A DNA stretch of 64,000 nt from Promethearchaeia archaeon (lineage in GTDB: Archaea > Asgardarchaeota > Lokiarchaeia > Sigyniarchaeales > SOKP01), in assembly GCA_029856045.1 (NCBI GenBank), contig JAHQWG010000016.1:437921-501920 (forward strand). Direction: 5' to 3'. Below are positions 18,103 to 26,992 of this stretch, in pieces. The number at the start of each line of letters is the position of its first letter. The stretch's first letter is position 1. The notes under the pieces were generated by a model that saw only the letters and a program-made list of their open reading frames with translations, did no database searches and was not told the origin of the DNA. Made by a program: the position numbers and the translations under genes.

Positions 18103-19410
18103 ATGAAAATCCTTTCTCAAATTCTAATTTTTATAATCTTTATGATTATTATTGTTTCATATACTAAAGAAAAATGGGATTTTGTGAGTATTTCGCTATT
18201 AGGAATGATAATATGTGCTTTGATCGTTGGAGTTTCTAATTCTCTAACAATTGAGAATTTCATAGAATTTGTTGAAATTGAAGCATTAATTCTGATTTTA
18301 AGTATGCAAATAATAACCCAAATCGCTCGAGAATCCAATATTATAGAATATTTTGCTATTAGAATGTTTAGGCTCTCGAAAGGCAACCAGCATTTTTTCT
18401 TATATACAATTTGTTTAACTGGTGCATTTTTAGCAGCAATTATCTCAGATGTAATTGTAGCAATTATTCTTGTACCTGTAATAATTAGGATTTGTAACTT
18501 TTTAAAAATAAAAGCTGGGACTTATTTACTAGCTTTAACAATCGTTATTAATATAGGTAGCCTTTTTACTCCATTTTCTTCTGGAGAAAATATAATAATT
18601 TCCCAGCATTTTCAATTAGATACAAAATTTTTTATCACATACTATTGGGGATTTTCTTTTATCGTTCTTTTTTTAACGATATTTTTAGTTGATTACTTTA
18701 TTCTTAGAAAAGAACCAAAAATTGAAATTGCAAGGAAAGAATTATTATTAGAGATTTTAAACCCATCTATTGTAATAACTAATAAAAAATTATTTTATTT
18801 CAACACTTTAGTTTTTTTCGGGACGATAATTTCATTTATTTTTATATCTCAGATGTATATTATTGCACTAATCTCATCAATGATATTAGTCTTAGTTAAC
18901 AATAGACATGGGGAAGTTCCGTTAAAAGAAGTATTAAAAAAAATTAATTGGGAGATCATTTTTTTCTTTATCGCCATGTTTATCGTTATTGGGTGTATGC
19001 GGGAAATCGGAATATTTAATATTTTTCAATTACAATCTTTACAAAATTTTAATCCAATTATTGTGAGTATAATGATGTTATTATTAGTGAGTTTCCTCTC
19101 GGGATTATTAGCAAATACACCTATAATGTTAATTTTTTTGCCTATAATTGATAATCTAATTAGTAATTTTAATTTTCCCTCAATTCCTTTAGTTTTTTCA
19201 TTATTAGTTGCTGTAAATCTAGGTGGAAATATTTTACCTCAAGGTGCTATGTGTGATGTGTTAACCCTAAAAATAGCACAAGAAAATAACGTTAAAAATC
19301 TTACCTATAAGAGATTATTGAAAAATGGAGCAATTTTTGCATTAATTCACATATTAATATCCTCAATAATATTGATACCCCTCACAATATTATTCCCTAA
19401 TGGTGTATAA
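18103..19410 (+). CDS. Ion-transporter superfamily permease (ArsB/NhaD/SLC13-like)
   Basis: 435 residues from the ATG at 18103; an in-frame TTG seven codons earlier is less likely. About 11-12 hydrophobic helices. The pattern MQIITQIARESNIIEYFAIRMF...LSKG, then a helix with AIISDVIVAIILVPV, is the first half of the ion-transporter superfamily (ArsB arsenite/antimonite exporters, NhaD sodium/proton antiporters, citrate transporters). The second half repeats it with LLLVSFLSGLLANTPIMLIFLPI. The equivalent paralog at 49285-50673 keeps the usual NN pair (ILNNILTVIILIPL) where this one has SD, so the ion coupling may differ. A truncated copy of its N-terminus follows at 19413-19586. Confidence 0.77.
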   Translation: MKILSQILIFIIFMIIIVSYTKEKWDFVSISLLGMIICALIVGVSNSLTIENFIEFVEIEALILILSMQIITQIARESNIIEYFAIRMFRLSKGNQHFFLYTICLTGAFLAAIISDVIVAIILVPVIIRICNFLKIKAGTYLLALTIVINIGSLFTPFSSGENIIISQHFQLDTKFFITYYWGFSFIVLFLTIFLVDYFILRKEPKIEIARKELLLEILNPSIVITNKKLFYFNTLVFFGTIISFIFISQMYIIALISSMILVLVNNRHGEVPLKEVLKKINWEIIFFFIAMFIVIGCMREIGIFNIFQLQSLQNFNPIIVSIMMLLLVSFLSGLLANTPIMLIFLPIIDNLISNFNFPSIPLVFSLLVAVNLGGNILPQGAMCDVLTLKIAQENNVKNLTYKRLLKNGAIFALIHILISSIILIPLTILFPNGV

Positions 19411-19412
19411 AA

Positions 19413-19586
19413 AAAGATACAGAAAAAATTTCAACTATTATTATTATAATTTTTATAATAATCCTAGTTTCTTATAACAAAAAAGAGATTGACTATATAA
19501 ATGTTTCAATTTTAAGTATGATTTTATGCATATATATAGTAAATCTAAACTGCTTTAAGATATTTTTTAGATTTTATTCGATTTAA
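19413..19586 (+). pseudogene. Truncated copy of the upstream permease N-terminus
   Basis: Immediately after the permease stop codon a different frame reads TEKISTIIIIIFIIILVSY, then NKKEIDYINVSILSMILCIYIVN, ending at a TAA at 19584-19586. This matches the start of the intact permease (ILIFIIFMIIIVSYTKEKW and DFVSISLLGMIICALIV). There is no start codon and everything after the second helix is gone. It is the remnant of a tandem duplicate. Confidence 0.6.
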
Positions 19587-19805
19587 AGCGATTTTATTTT
19601 TTAAGTATATTTGAGAAGATCTAAAATTTCTCTAAGAAATATTTAATATAAAATATGGGAATTCAATTTATTAATTTATTCTTTCAAAATTAATTCAAGT
19701 ACATGAATTCCCGAGATTAATTGATAAAGTTTGGGATACAGGTGTGGTTCTATAGAGAATTGCAATCCATCTATTTTTTAGTTTTAAACTCTTCCAATTT
19801 AAAAA
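19587..19805. other. Gene-free AT-rich tail between convergent units
   Basis: Between the truncated permease copy and the end of the GT4 operon. I see no further coding remnant, RNA or repeat here. Confidence 0.4.
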
Positions 19806-20831
19806 TTAGATTTGTTTTTTTTCTTTTTTTAAGATTGATTCATAGACGCTAATATAATCGTCCACCATCCTTTCGACATTAAATTTTTTTTCAACCCATC
19901 TACGACATTCTGAACGATCAATTTTATTAACTTTTTTTAATGCATTAACAGCCTCTTCAATAGAATCGACTAAAAATCCGGTTTTTCCGTCTGCGATTAC
20001 TTCAGGCATACTCCCCTTATTAAAAGCAATTACAGGCGTTCCGCACGCCATTGATTCCACAACCGACAGACCGAATGCCTCTTGAACATTAATAGGGTGC
20101 AATAAAGCAAAAGCGCCTCCTAATAATTCATTCCTCTTTTTTGGACCAGCAATACCGACGTATTTTATTAAATCATTATCAAGAAAAGGTTCGATATTTT
20201 CTTTATAATAACCTTTATCCTGGATAATCCCTGCGAAAATTAATTTCATTCCAACTTTTCGAGTGATTTCGATAGCTTCTTTAGGACCTTTATCCTGATG
20301 AATACGACCAAAAAATAATAAATAATTTTCAGGTTCAGAATTAAAAGTAAATTGGTTTAAATCTATACCGTGATAAACCGTAGCGATATAATCAAGATTA
20401 GGATCCCTAGCAGCATTGCTAATGGAAACATAATAGCTTTGATTGTTGTATTTTTTATAAACTGGTAAAATTTTGGGAGAAGAAAAGCCATGGATTGTTG
20501 TTACGACTGGGGTTGATGCCATTTTCATATATGTTAAAGGAAGATAATCAAAATGATTGTGAATGATATCAAAATCATTTCCTCTTTCGAACATTTCAGA
20601 TATATGTAAACATTCCCAAACCTTTGGTATTAATTCATTATCTTCTTCATAACCCTGAGGGCAGACACTCACAAGATGTGCTTTAGTGATAGAATTCTTT
20701 GTCGCAAATAAGGTAACTTCAATTCCTTTCTCAACAAGCCCTTCTGTTAATAAAGAGACTATATATTCCCATGGACCATAAGATCGAGGAGGTGTTCGCC
20801 ACGCAATTGGTGAAAGCATTGCTACGTGCAT
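19806..20831 (-). CDS. Glycosyltransferase family 4
   Basis: 341 residues with the GT-B fold. The N-terminal domain has SPIAWRTPPRSYGPWEYIVSLL (acceptor-side Gly-rich loop). The C-terminal donor domain shows YLLFFGRIHQDKGP, then the E-x7-E region LLHPINVQEAFGLSVVESMACGTPVIAFNKGSMPEVIADGKTGFLV, the classic GT4 retaining-transferase block. It is the last gene of the four-gene glycan operon and overlaps the GH130 gene before it by 10 bases, so translation is coupled. It transfers a sugar from a nucleotide-activated donor; donor and acceptor are not shown by the sequence. No membrane segment. Confidence 0.87.
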   Translation of the reverse strand: MHVAMLSPIAWRTPPRSYGPWEYIVSLLTEGLVEKGIEVTLFATKNSITKAHLVSVCPQGYEEDNELIPKVWECLHISEMFERGNDFDIIHNHFDYLPLTYMKMASTPVVTTIHGFSSPKILPVYKKYNNQSYYVSISNAARDPNLDYIATVYHGIDLNQFTFNSEPENYLLFFGRIHQDKGPKEAIEITRKVGMKLIFAGIIQDKGYYKENIEPFLDNDLIKYVGIAGPKKRNELLGGAFALLHPINVQEAFGLSVVESMACGTPVIAFNKGSMPEVIADGKTGFLVDSIEEAVNALKKVNKIDRSECRRWVEKKFNVERMVDDYISVYESILKKEKKQI

Positions 20832-21781
20832 TGTTTCCCTCCTGATAATGAATTATGTTTTTTAAGCCATTCAAGAAGTTCTGAGATACTAGCTGTTGCT
20901 AAAGCAATACAACTATCAGCACATCCATAATAAAGTAAGATATCATCATTTTTTTGGATCCAACCGCAGGGAAAAACAATTTTATCTACATCACCATATG
21001 TCTCGTAAGATTCTTTTGGAGAAAAAACCCATTCGTCAGATCTCGCGATTAAGTTGCGAGGATCTTTTAGATCTAATAGTGCCAGTCCCAATCGATATAT
21101 GACACCACTGACAGTAGTTTTTACCCCATGATAAAGAATTAACCAACCCTCATCAGTTCTTAAAGGTGGAGGTGATAAACCAATTTTTTTTGCATCCCAC
21201 CAGCTACCTTTCCTAGCACTAATAAGGACCTGATGATCCCCCCAATGTTTAAGATCCGGAGAAAATGAGATCCAAATATTAGCTTTTTCTGTTAACATGT
21301 ATGAAACTGGCCGATGAATCATTGACCAACGTCCATTAAAGCGAATTGGAAACAATGCAGCATCTTTATTTTCTGGTGGCATCACAGGGCCATAACGAAT
21401 AAAATTTTGGAAGTCAGTAGTAGTAATTAATGAAATTAAAGGGCCATCCTTGGAGTAAGCTGTGTATGTAATAGCCATAATTCTTTTTTCCTCTAAAAAG
21501 ACAACTCTGGGATCTTCAATACCCCAAATTTCTTCAGGGTATTTATCTGGATTGGGTGTTAAAGTTGGTTGATTATCAATTTGCCAATCATTTATACCAT
21601 CTTTACTTCGAGCCAATGTTAGATGTGATATTCCTCGTCTATCTTCAACTCGCATTAATAAAAAAATTTTGTTGTCTAATTTTATTGCACCAGCATTGAA
21701 TACTGAATTTGCCATATAAGGAATATCATTGATGGAGATAATTGGATTATGTGGATAACGTTGAAAAAGTTCTTTTATCAT
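20822..21781 (-). CDS. GH130-family beta-mannoside phosphorylase-like enzyme
   Basis: 319 residues from the ATG at 21781; a TTG seven codons upstream is possible. It is a five-bladed beta-propeller of the GH130 type: NPIISINDIPYMANSVFNAGAIKLDNKIFLLMRVEDRRG is the diagnostic first blade, followed by WGIEDPRVVFLEEKRIMAITYTAYS with the catalytic region, and KIGLSPPPLRTDEGWLILYHGV. GH130 enzymes reversibly phosphorolyse beta-mannosides to mannose 1-phosphate, or hydrolyse them. Within an operon with three GT4 domains it probably recycles or extends a mannose-containing glycan. Cytoplasmic, with no signal peptide. The gene begins 25 bases after the end of the preceding GT4. Confidence 0.87.
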   Translation of the reverse strand: MIKELFQRYPHNPIISINDIPYMANSVFNAGAIKLDNKIFLLMRVEDRRGISHLTLARSKDGINDWQIDNQPTLTPNPDKYPEEIWGIEDPRVVFLEEKRIMAITYTAYSKDGPLISLITTTDFQNFIRYGPVMPPENKDAALFPIRFNGRWSMIHRPVSYMLTEKANIWISFSPDLKHWGDHQVLISARKGSWWDAKKIGLSPPPLRTDEGWLILYHGVKTTVSGVIYRLGLALLDLKDPRNLIARSDEWVFSPKESYETYGDVDKIVFPCGWIQKNDDILLYYGCADSCIALATASISELLEWLKKHNSLSGGKQCT

Positions 21782-21805
21782 ATTATTTTTTATTTTTATC
21801 AACCT

Positions 21806-23032
21806 TTAAAATTCGGGTTCTATTATTATTGGTTTTTTAGAGATTTTAGCATTTCGTGCTAAATCGTAAGCCTGATTATACTTGTTAGCAATTATTTCCC
21901 ATGAAACAACCTCCTCAAGGTAGCGCTTTAAATTTTCACCAAACGTCATTCGAAGATTCTCATCACATGCTAATCGAATCACATTTTCCTTAAGCATTTT
22001 TTTTGTCGTAAATAATAAACCACCACCACTTTCCAAAGTTTGTGCAGTTAATCCTTCCATTGGAGCTGTTGTGGCATAGGGTTTATTCAAAGCTATTATT
22101 CTTGCTAATGTTCCAGATTGTGTTTCGTCTATTGTTGGTAATATAATGAAATCGCAGATTGCCATCACTTTATAATAGATATCACCTCTTGGGATAAATT
22201 CGTAATAATGTGCAATCCCCTTGTCTTGAAGCTTAAGAACATCAGACTTCCACATTTCATAATCATGTTGATGGTTTGGATCACGTAAAGTACCTGCAGC
22301 AAATAAATCCCATTTCTGACCACAATTTTTTATAATTTCTTCATGAATATCATCCCACATTGAAAGTAGAATATCCCATCGTTTATTGGTTTGTATCCAT
22401 CCAATCATTCCCACAAGATGATCTGACAAATTTAAAGAATTTAAACCCAATTCAATTTTTAAATTATGAATTTCGTCAATCCCCCACCTTTTATCAGGTC
22501 GTGCACCATGTGGCACCACCATAATGTTTTTTGGGGTTTCCCAACCTCTTTGTCTAAAAGACCAGTCCAATCTCCACTTTTGATAATGACACTTAAAAAA
22601 AACAATATCGCTTCTCTCACACATTTCATAAATAAATTCTGCTTCAAAATCATTAATTCGTCCATGAATTGTATGCGGTTCAACTACAAGGGGATAATGA
22701 TCAATAGCCTCAAGAAGATTAAGAAAACCTTCATTTCTATCACCTATACCACGTTTATCCTTGTATTCATACAGCCCATATTCGTGTTGTAAATGAATTG
22801 CATATGGGTCCAATTCATTGATTTTTTCCACTACAGGTTCATACCAATCGTATCTGTTTATCTCAATTAAAGGAAAAACACCTTCTCCTTCTCCATCTGT
22901 GTGGCTAATTACCATTACATCCCTATTAGGATTAGCTTTTTGGATGAATTCTCTTGCTTCCTCAGCAAAAGTTGCGATCCCACAAAGTCGTGGTGGATAA
23001 GAACTTATCATAACAATTGGTTGATTAGACAT
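21806..23032 (-). CDS. Glycosyltransferase family 4
   Basis: 408 residues from the ATG at 23032. A GTG five codons upstream would overlap the preceding gene by 8 bases and is also possible. It opens with PIVMISSYPPRLCGIATFAEEAREFI, the same PPR-x-CGIATF motif as the start of the 765-residue gene upstream, so the two N-terminal domains are paralogous. Family block: DFIILPTIDETQSGTLARIIALNKPYATTAPMEGLTAQTL, with an Asp/Glu pair where GT4 enzymes have E-x7-E. The acceptor is unknown. Tight spacing to both neighbours supports a single transcript. Confidence 0.82.
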   Translation of the reverse strand: MSNQPIVMISSYPPRLCGIATFAEEAREFIQKANPNRDVMVISHTDGEGEGVFPLIEINRYDWYEPVVEKINELDPYAIHLQHEYGLYEYKDKRGIGDRNEGFLNLLEAIDHYPLVVEPHTIHGRINDFEAEFIYEMCERSDIVFFKCHYQKWRLDWSFRQRGWETPKNIMVVPHGARPDKRWGIDEIHNLKIELGLNSLNLSDHLVGMIGWIQTNKRWDILLSMWDDIHEEIIKNCGQKWDLFAAGTLRDPNHQHDYEMWKSDVLKLQDKGIAHYYEFIPRGDIYYKVMAICDFIILPTIDETQSGTLARIIALNKPYATTAPMEGLTAQTLESGGGLLFTTKKMLKENVIRLACDENLRMTFGENLKRYLEEVVSWEIIANKYNQAYDLARNAKISKKPIIIEPEF

Positions 23033-23039
23033 TTTTCTA

Positions 23040-25337
23040 TTACTCACCCACTTTTTCTGTTAAATCAATTTCAGTTAAATTATCTAATGAATACATATTT
23101 AAAAGGGATAATAACCAAGCTAATGTTGATTCAGCTCCTTGATTTATATTAGGACCAGTAGATGTTATAGCATCATAACACCCTCCAGTTTTATAGTTAT
23201 AAAGCGGAGTATTCAAATCATTTCTACCTAAAAACCATTCTATACAACGACGTGCTTCCATGATCCATTTTTTATCTTGAGTAATTTTAAACGCCTCAAC
23301 ACACGCTTCAAGTATACTCTGAGCCTCAAGAGGTTGTTGATCAAATCTCGCTTTTTCTCCGTTTCGAGGATGCCATCCAGAATTACCGATTGGAGTAAGC
23401 TGTCCTTTATGATTCGTTTGAATTTTAATTAACCACTCTAATGACCTTAATCCAGCTTCAACCATATCTCCTCGCTGTAGCCATTGTCCAGACATTACCA
23501 AAGCTTGTGGAATTTTTCCATTATCATAAGTTAAAATGTCTTCTATCCACAACCACTCATCACTAGCATTTGAACAGTAAAAATCAAATAAACGATTGGC
23601 TATTTTTTCTCTAAATCGTTTTATTTTACTATCACCTCCAAATCTTGCCAGATAAGCATGAATTCCTACCAGACCAAAAGCTAAAGCTCTGGGAGAATTA
23701 AAGTCTGAAAGAACTGATACAGCTCTATTAAAGATAGTCAAAGCTTGATCTCCAAACTCTTTTATTTTTGCTAATGCTACAGTAATTCCTAAACCCCAGA
23801 TAGCCCGACCATGACAATCTTCAGAGCCTTTATCTTCAAGCCATTTACGATCATAACCTAAAAAATTTCGAAATCGGCTATTTTTATCATTAAAAGCGTG
23901 TAGTAAAAAACTTAGATAACGACAATCAAGATTCTCTAATAAATCATCTTCAAATGACAAATCTTGAGCTAAAAGTATTACAATTAATGCCCTTGCATTA
24001 TCATCTGTGCAATAACCATGTTTGCGATTGGGTACAATAAAATTAGCATGCTGTAAAATGCCAACATCATCTGTCAACCTATAAAGATGATCAAATTTAG
24101 GTTGAGGCATTTCGAATGAAGCAGATCGTAAGGATTTCATCCTAACAATAGTTTTTGGTCGCGATAACCGTTTTTCAACAACTTCCGCAAATATCTCAAT
24201 ATAATTTCGAGCAACTTCCCTCCAAATCATATCCCTAGAAAATAAATAGGCTTTTTTACGCATAGTATGTCTCTCAATTTCGTTATCCAATAATTTAACA
24301 ATTTGATCAGCCATACTATCTGGATCTTTGAAGGGTACGATTATTCCCTTTCCGTCAGCTAAAATTTCCTCAGCATACCAGTAAGGTGTAGAAATTATAG
24401 CTTTACCCGTTCCAAGAGCATATGCAAGTGTGCCAGAAACGATTTGCTCCTTGTTTAAATATGGAGTAACATAAATATCCGCAGTTCCTAAAAATTCACA
24501 TAACTCCTTTAATTCTACAAATCTATTATAGAAAACTATATGATCTTCCACACCAAGCTCTCTGGCTCTTATCTGAAGAGAATGGCGATATAATTCGCCT
24601 TGTTCTTTCTTTATATTTGGATGAGTTGCCCCAAGGACGATATATATCACATCCGGATGTTTTTGGATAATTTTAGGTAATGCATTAATCATTATCTCTA
24701 TCCCCTTGCCAGGATTAATCAGACCAAAGGTTAAAATTACATTCTTACCTTCAACTCCAAATTGGTCTTTAAAAAAATTTGGATCAATAAATGGAACATC
24801 TGGGATACCGTGATGAATTACATTAATTTTTTCTGCAGATATCTTATAGATTTCTTTTAAAAGTGTTTTGGCATGATGGCTCATAACAATTAATCGATCT
24901 GATACTTTATCTATTGTTTTAATTATCTTTCGAATTCTTGGCTGAGGATTTGGTTGAAGAGTATGCAATGTCGACACAATCGGCATGTGCAAATTACGAA
25001 GTAATGCTAAAATATGGCTTCCGTAATCCCCTCCATAAATCCCAAATTCATGTTGTAAACAAACGACATCAATGTCATTAACATTGAGAAACTCAGCAGC
25101 TAATTGATAATCTGCCAATCGATTAACATTTAATTCAAAACGAACTTGTTTAGGATAAGAATAACCTTGAGGCTTATCATTCATAGCAATTGCCCAGCAT
25201 GTACTTTGTCGTAACTCATTTGAAATTGCTTGCAAGAGATCGTTTGTGAAAGTTGCAATACCACATTGGCGTGGTATATAATTGCCAATAAAAGCAATAT
25301 TTTGCAAATTTGGATGATATCGTCTTTTTAAGCTCAT
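23040..25337 (-). CDS. GT4 glycosyltransferase fused to a C-terminal alpha/alpha-barrel domain
   Basis: 765 residues. The GT4 domain (about 10-390) starts with IAFIGNYIPRQCGIATFTNDLL and shows ILTFGLINPGKGIEIMINALPKI, then DIYVTPYLNKEQIVSGTLAYALGTGKAIISTPYWYAEEIL. The C-terminal half (about 415-750) is all-helical with DNARALIVILLAQ, YLSFLLHAFNDKNSRFRNFLGYDRKWLEDKGSEDCHGRAIWGLG and NDLNTPLYNYKTGGCYDAI. This pattern resembles the (alpha/alpha)6 barrels of certain glycoside hydrolases; no catalytic acids are identifiable by eye. First gene of the operon; the combination suggests a transferase with its own trimming or binding domain. The next gene repeats the N-terminal CGIATF motif. Confidence 0.82.
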   Translation of the reverse strand: MSLKRRYHPNLQNIAFIGNYIPRQCGIATFTNDLLQAISNELRQSTCWAIAMNDKPQGYSYPKQVRFELNVNRLADYQLAAEFLNVNDIDVVCLQHEFGIYGGDYGSHILALLRNLHMPIVSTLHTLQPNPQPRIRKIIKTIDKVSDRLIVMSHHAKTLLKEIYKISAEKINVIHHGIPDVPFIDPNFFKDQFGVEGKNVILTFGLINPGKGIEIMINALPKIIQKHPDVIYIVLGATHPNIKKEQGELYRHSLQIRARELGVEDHIVFYNRFVELKELCEFLGTADIYVTPYLNKEQIVSGTLAYALGTGKAIISTPYWYAEEILADGKGIIVPFKDPDSMADQIVKLLDNEIERHTMRKKAYLFSRDMIWREVARNYIEIFAEVVEKRLSRPKTIVRMKSLRSASFEMPQPKFDHLYRLTDDVGILQHANFIVPNRKHGYCTDDNARALIVILLAQDLSFEDDLLENLDCRYLSFLLHAFNDKNSRFRNFLGYDRKWLEDKGSEDCHGRAIWGLGITVALAKIKEFGDQALTIFNRAVSVLSDFNSPRALAFGLVGIHAYLARFGGDSKIKRFREKIANRLFDFYCSNASDEWLWIEDILTYDNGKIPQALVMSGQWLQRGDMVEAGLRSLEWLIKIQTNHKGQLTPIGNSGWHPRNGEKARFDQQPLEAQSILEACVEAFKITQDKKWIMEARRCIEWFLGRNDLNTPLYNYKTGGCYDAITSTGPNINQGAESTLAWLLSLLNMYSLDNLTEIDLTEKVGE

Positions 25338-25596
25338 AACAATCTATTATAATTTTTTGACTAAGATTTTAAATTCTTATTGACTTTAAGAAGTTATATT
25401 TATATTTGTATTCGAAAATTTTTAAATTTTAAGATTATTTTAAGATTTTAGATTTAAATTTTAATCCTTTAAATGTTTATATTAATATTTTAAGAGTTTA
25501 AAACTAACAATTGAGAACTAAATTCAATGTGGTAAAATCATCAAAAATTAAGAGTAAATTAAGGAAAAAACAAAAATTCATTATTATTTTAATATC
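25338..25596. other. Gene-free leader region of the glycan operon
   Basis: AT-rich upstream region of the four-gene operon, merging into the decayed uvrA piece. Several TATA-like sequences are present (for example near 25394-25404) but none stands out. No coding sequence seen. Confidence 0.35.
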
Positions 25597-25856
25597 AATC
25601 GTGCTCTTCCACTCCACAGCAATTATGGAGTTCAGCCTATTAAATATATCAAATGGTACTTCATCACTTCACCCTGAAGGATAACCATCTGCTTGCATAT
25701 ATCTCCTTTATTCCTCATCAAATATAGTATCAAAGGCTAAACTCGACTTTCTAGAGCCATTACTCCAGTTATTAATACAATTTTGTTTTTTGATATCGAA
25801 AAATCTATATTATTAAGATTATGAATTTGAGCACCATTTATTTCTATTTTATCCAC
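25597..25856 (-). pseudogene. Decayed 5' end of a uvrA gene
   Basis: On the minus strand a GTG at 25856 opens VDKIEINGAQIHNLNNIDFS, then ISKNKIVLITGV, which matches the start of the intact UvrA (DEIKIIGARIHNLKNIDVS, IPKNKIVLITGV). Where UvrA continues SGSGKSS, one base is missing and the frame is lost; nucleotides beyond this still follow the uvrA gene for about 150 more bases before similarity stops near 25597. The matching portion of the intact gene is about 17030-17290. This is a truncated, frameshifted second copy, too diverged to be a recent duplication. It sits just downstream of the GyrI-like gene's stop. Confidence 0.72.
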
Positions 25857-25886
25857 TTTTTATCCCTCTTTCTACATTTTTTTCTT

Positions 25887-26510
25887 TTAGATAAACGGTT
25901 GCCTTATAACGGTTCTCAGCTTTTCTGGAGCAATTTTTCTAGGATCACTTAGATAAATCTCGTGATGTTTTTGCTTATTTCCGTCAAATTTACCACCCTG
26001 TTTCTCGATAAACTCATGAATTTTATCAATTGTTGGTCCTTCATCTGTGAACGATCCAATATGCAAGATTTGAGCGCATTTTCCCTCTTTGTACTTTTCA
26101 AGTCGAAGATTAGATATCACAGTAGGAATCTGAGGCTTTTTTTCCATAGTAATTTTAATGGCTTCGTCAATCATTTTTTGAGTAATCCAATCAGGTTGCA
26201 TTATTATCATTGTCCACTTCCATTTATCTCTGTGCCCTGCTCTAAAATCTCTCATGTCATCAGCCCACCAGAGTCCTTCTAAAGGGGGAACTACGTAATC
26301 TTTACCTTTTGCTTTGCTAAGAAATTTAGTTTTAAATGCTACGGGGTAAAGAACGGCAAGTGCATCTAAGTATTCTTTTGAATCACCAGGTGAACCCATT
26401 CCATCTATCATTAGGAATTGAAAAACTGGAACTTCAAGAACTACAACCTCATTTGTGTCTGGTTTATACAATTTTTTATATTTATTCTTAAAATCTACTT
26501 TAGTCACCAT
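25887..26510 (-). CDS. GyrI-like small-molecule binding domain protein
   Basis: 207 residues. The whole chain matches the GyrI-like/SHS2 fold used by drug-binding proteins: it begins KYKKLYKPDTNEVVVLEVPVFQFLMIDGMGSPGDSKEYLDALAVLYPVAF and includes EGLWWADD, MIIMQPDWIT and HIGSFTDEGPTIDKIHEFIEKQGG before HHEIYLSDPRKIAPEKLRTVIRQPF. Free-standing members of this family bind or hydrolyse toxic small molecules. No HTH is attached. It lies immediately upstream (in its own strand sense) of the decayed uvrA copy and downstream of a DUF3795 gene. Confidence 0.83.
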   Translation of the reverse strand: MVTKVDFKNKYKKLYKPDTNEVVVLEVPVFQFLMIDGMGSPGDSKEYLDALAVLYPVAFKTKFLSKAKGKDYVVPPLEGLWWADDMRDFRAGHRDKWKWTMIIMQPDWITQKMIDEAIKITMEKKPQIPTVISNLRLEKYKEGKCAQILHIGSFTDEGPTIDKIHEFIEKQGGKFDGNKQKHHEIYLSDPRKIAPEKLRTVIRQPFI

Positions 26511-26551
26511 TTTTTCTTTCCAATTTATTCTATTATTCTTTTTAATTTGTT

Positions 26552-26980
26552 TTAAGTTATATTTGGATTATATTTATAACCGCAGTCATAACATTCAGAA
26601 TCATGAACACAAATTTCCCCTCCACATTCTGGACAAGTATATAGAATTGCTTGTTCCCCAACCCATTTATTAACTCCTACTTCTTTTATTTTCTTTAAAT
26701 TTTCTAATAAACTAACATTATACCTTGTAAGGTATATATTATCCATTCTCTTCAAATTTTGGCAGGGAAATTTTTCACATTCAAAACAATATTCAATTTC
26801 TTTCTTTCTTAATTGCGGACAATCTCGTACTATAAAAGCACATTTCTTATTTTGAAGGATACAACCTTTACATCCTCTTTTATAACCTTTAATTTTTAAT
26901 AAATCTTTTTTTAATACCAAGTAGGTTCTACATGCTCCACAATATATCCCACAATGACCAACTAAATATTCACTTTTCAT
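26552..26980 (-). CDS. DUF3795-family cysteine-rich protein
   Basis: 142 residues. The DUF3795 pattern is clear: GHCGIYCGACRTYL (C-G-x-x-C-x-x-C-x-x-Y), then RGCKGCILQNKKCAF and DCPQLRKKEIEYCFECEKFPCQNLKRM, with ten or more cysteines that would hold zinc or an iron-sulfur group. A C-terminal zinc ribbon is appended (CPECGGEICVHDSECYDCGYKY, about 115-138). The family is widespread in archaea and anaerobic bacteria and has no proven function. It is the last gene in line after the BtrH/PadR group, 12 bases downstream of the second BtrH gene, and probably belongs to the same transcript. Confidence 0.85.
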   Translation of the reverse strand: MKSEYLVGHCGIYCGACRTYLVLKKDLLKIKGYKRGCKGCILQNKKCAFIVRDCPQLRKKEIEYCFECEKFPCQNLKRMDNIYLTRYNVSLLENLKKIKEVGVNKWVGEQAILYTCPECGGEICVHDSECYDCGYKYNPNIT

Positions 26981-26992
26981 ATTAGATCACTT

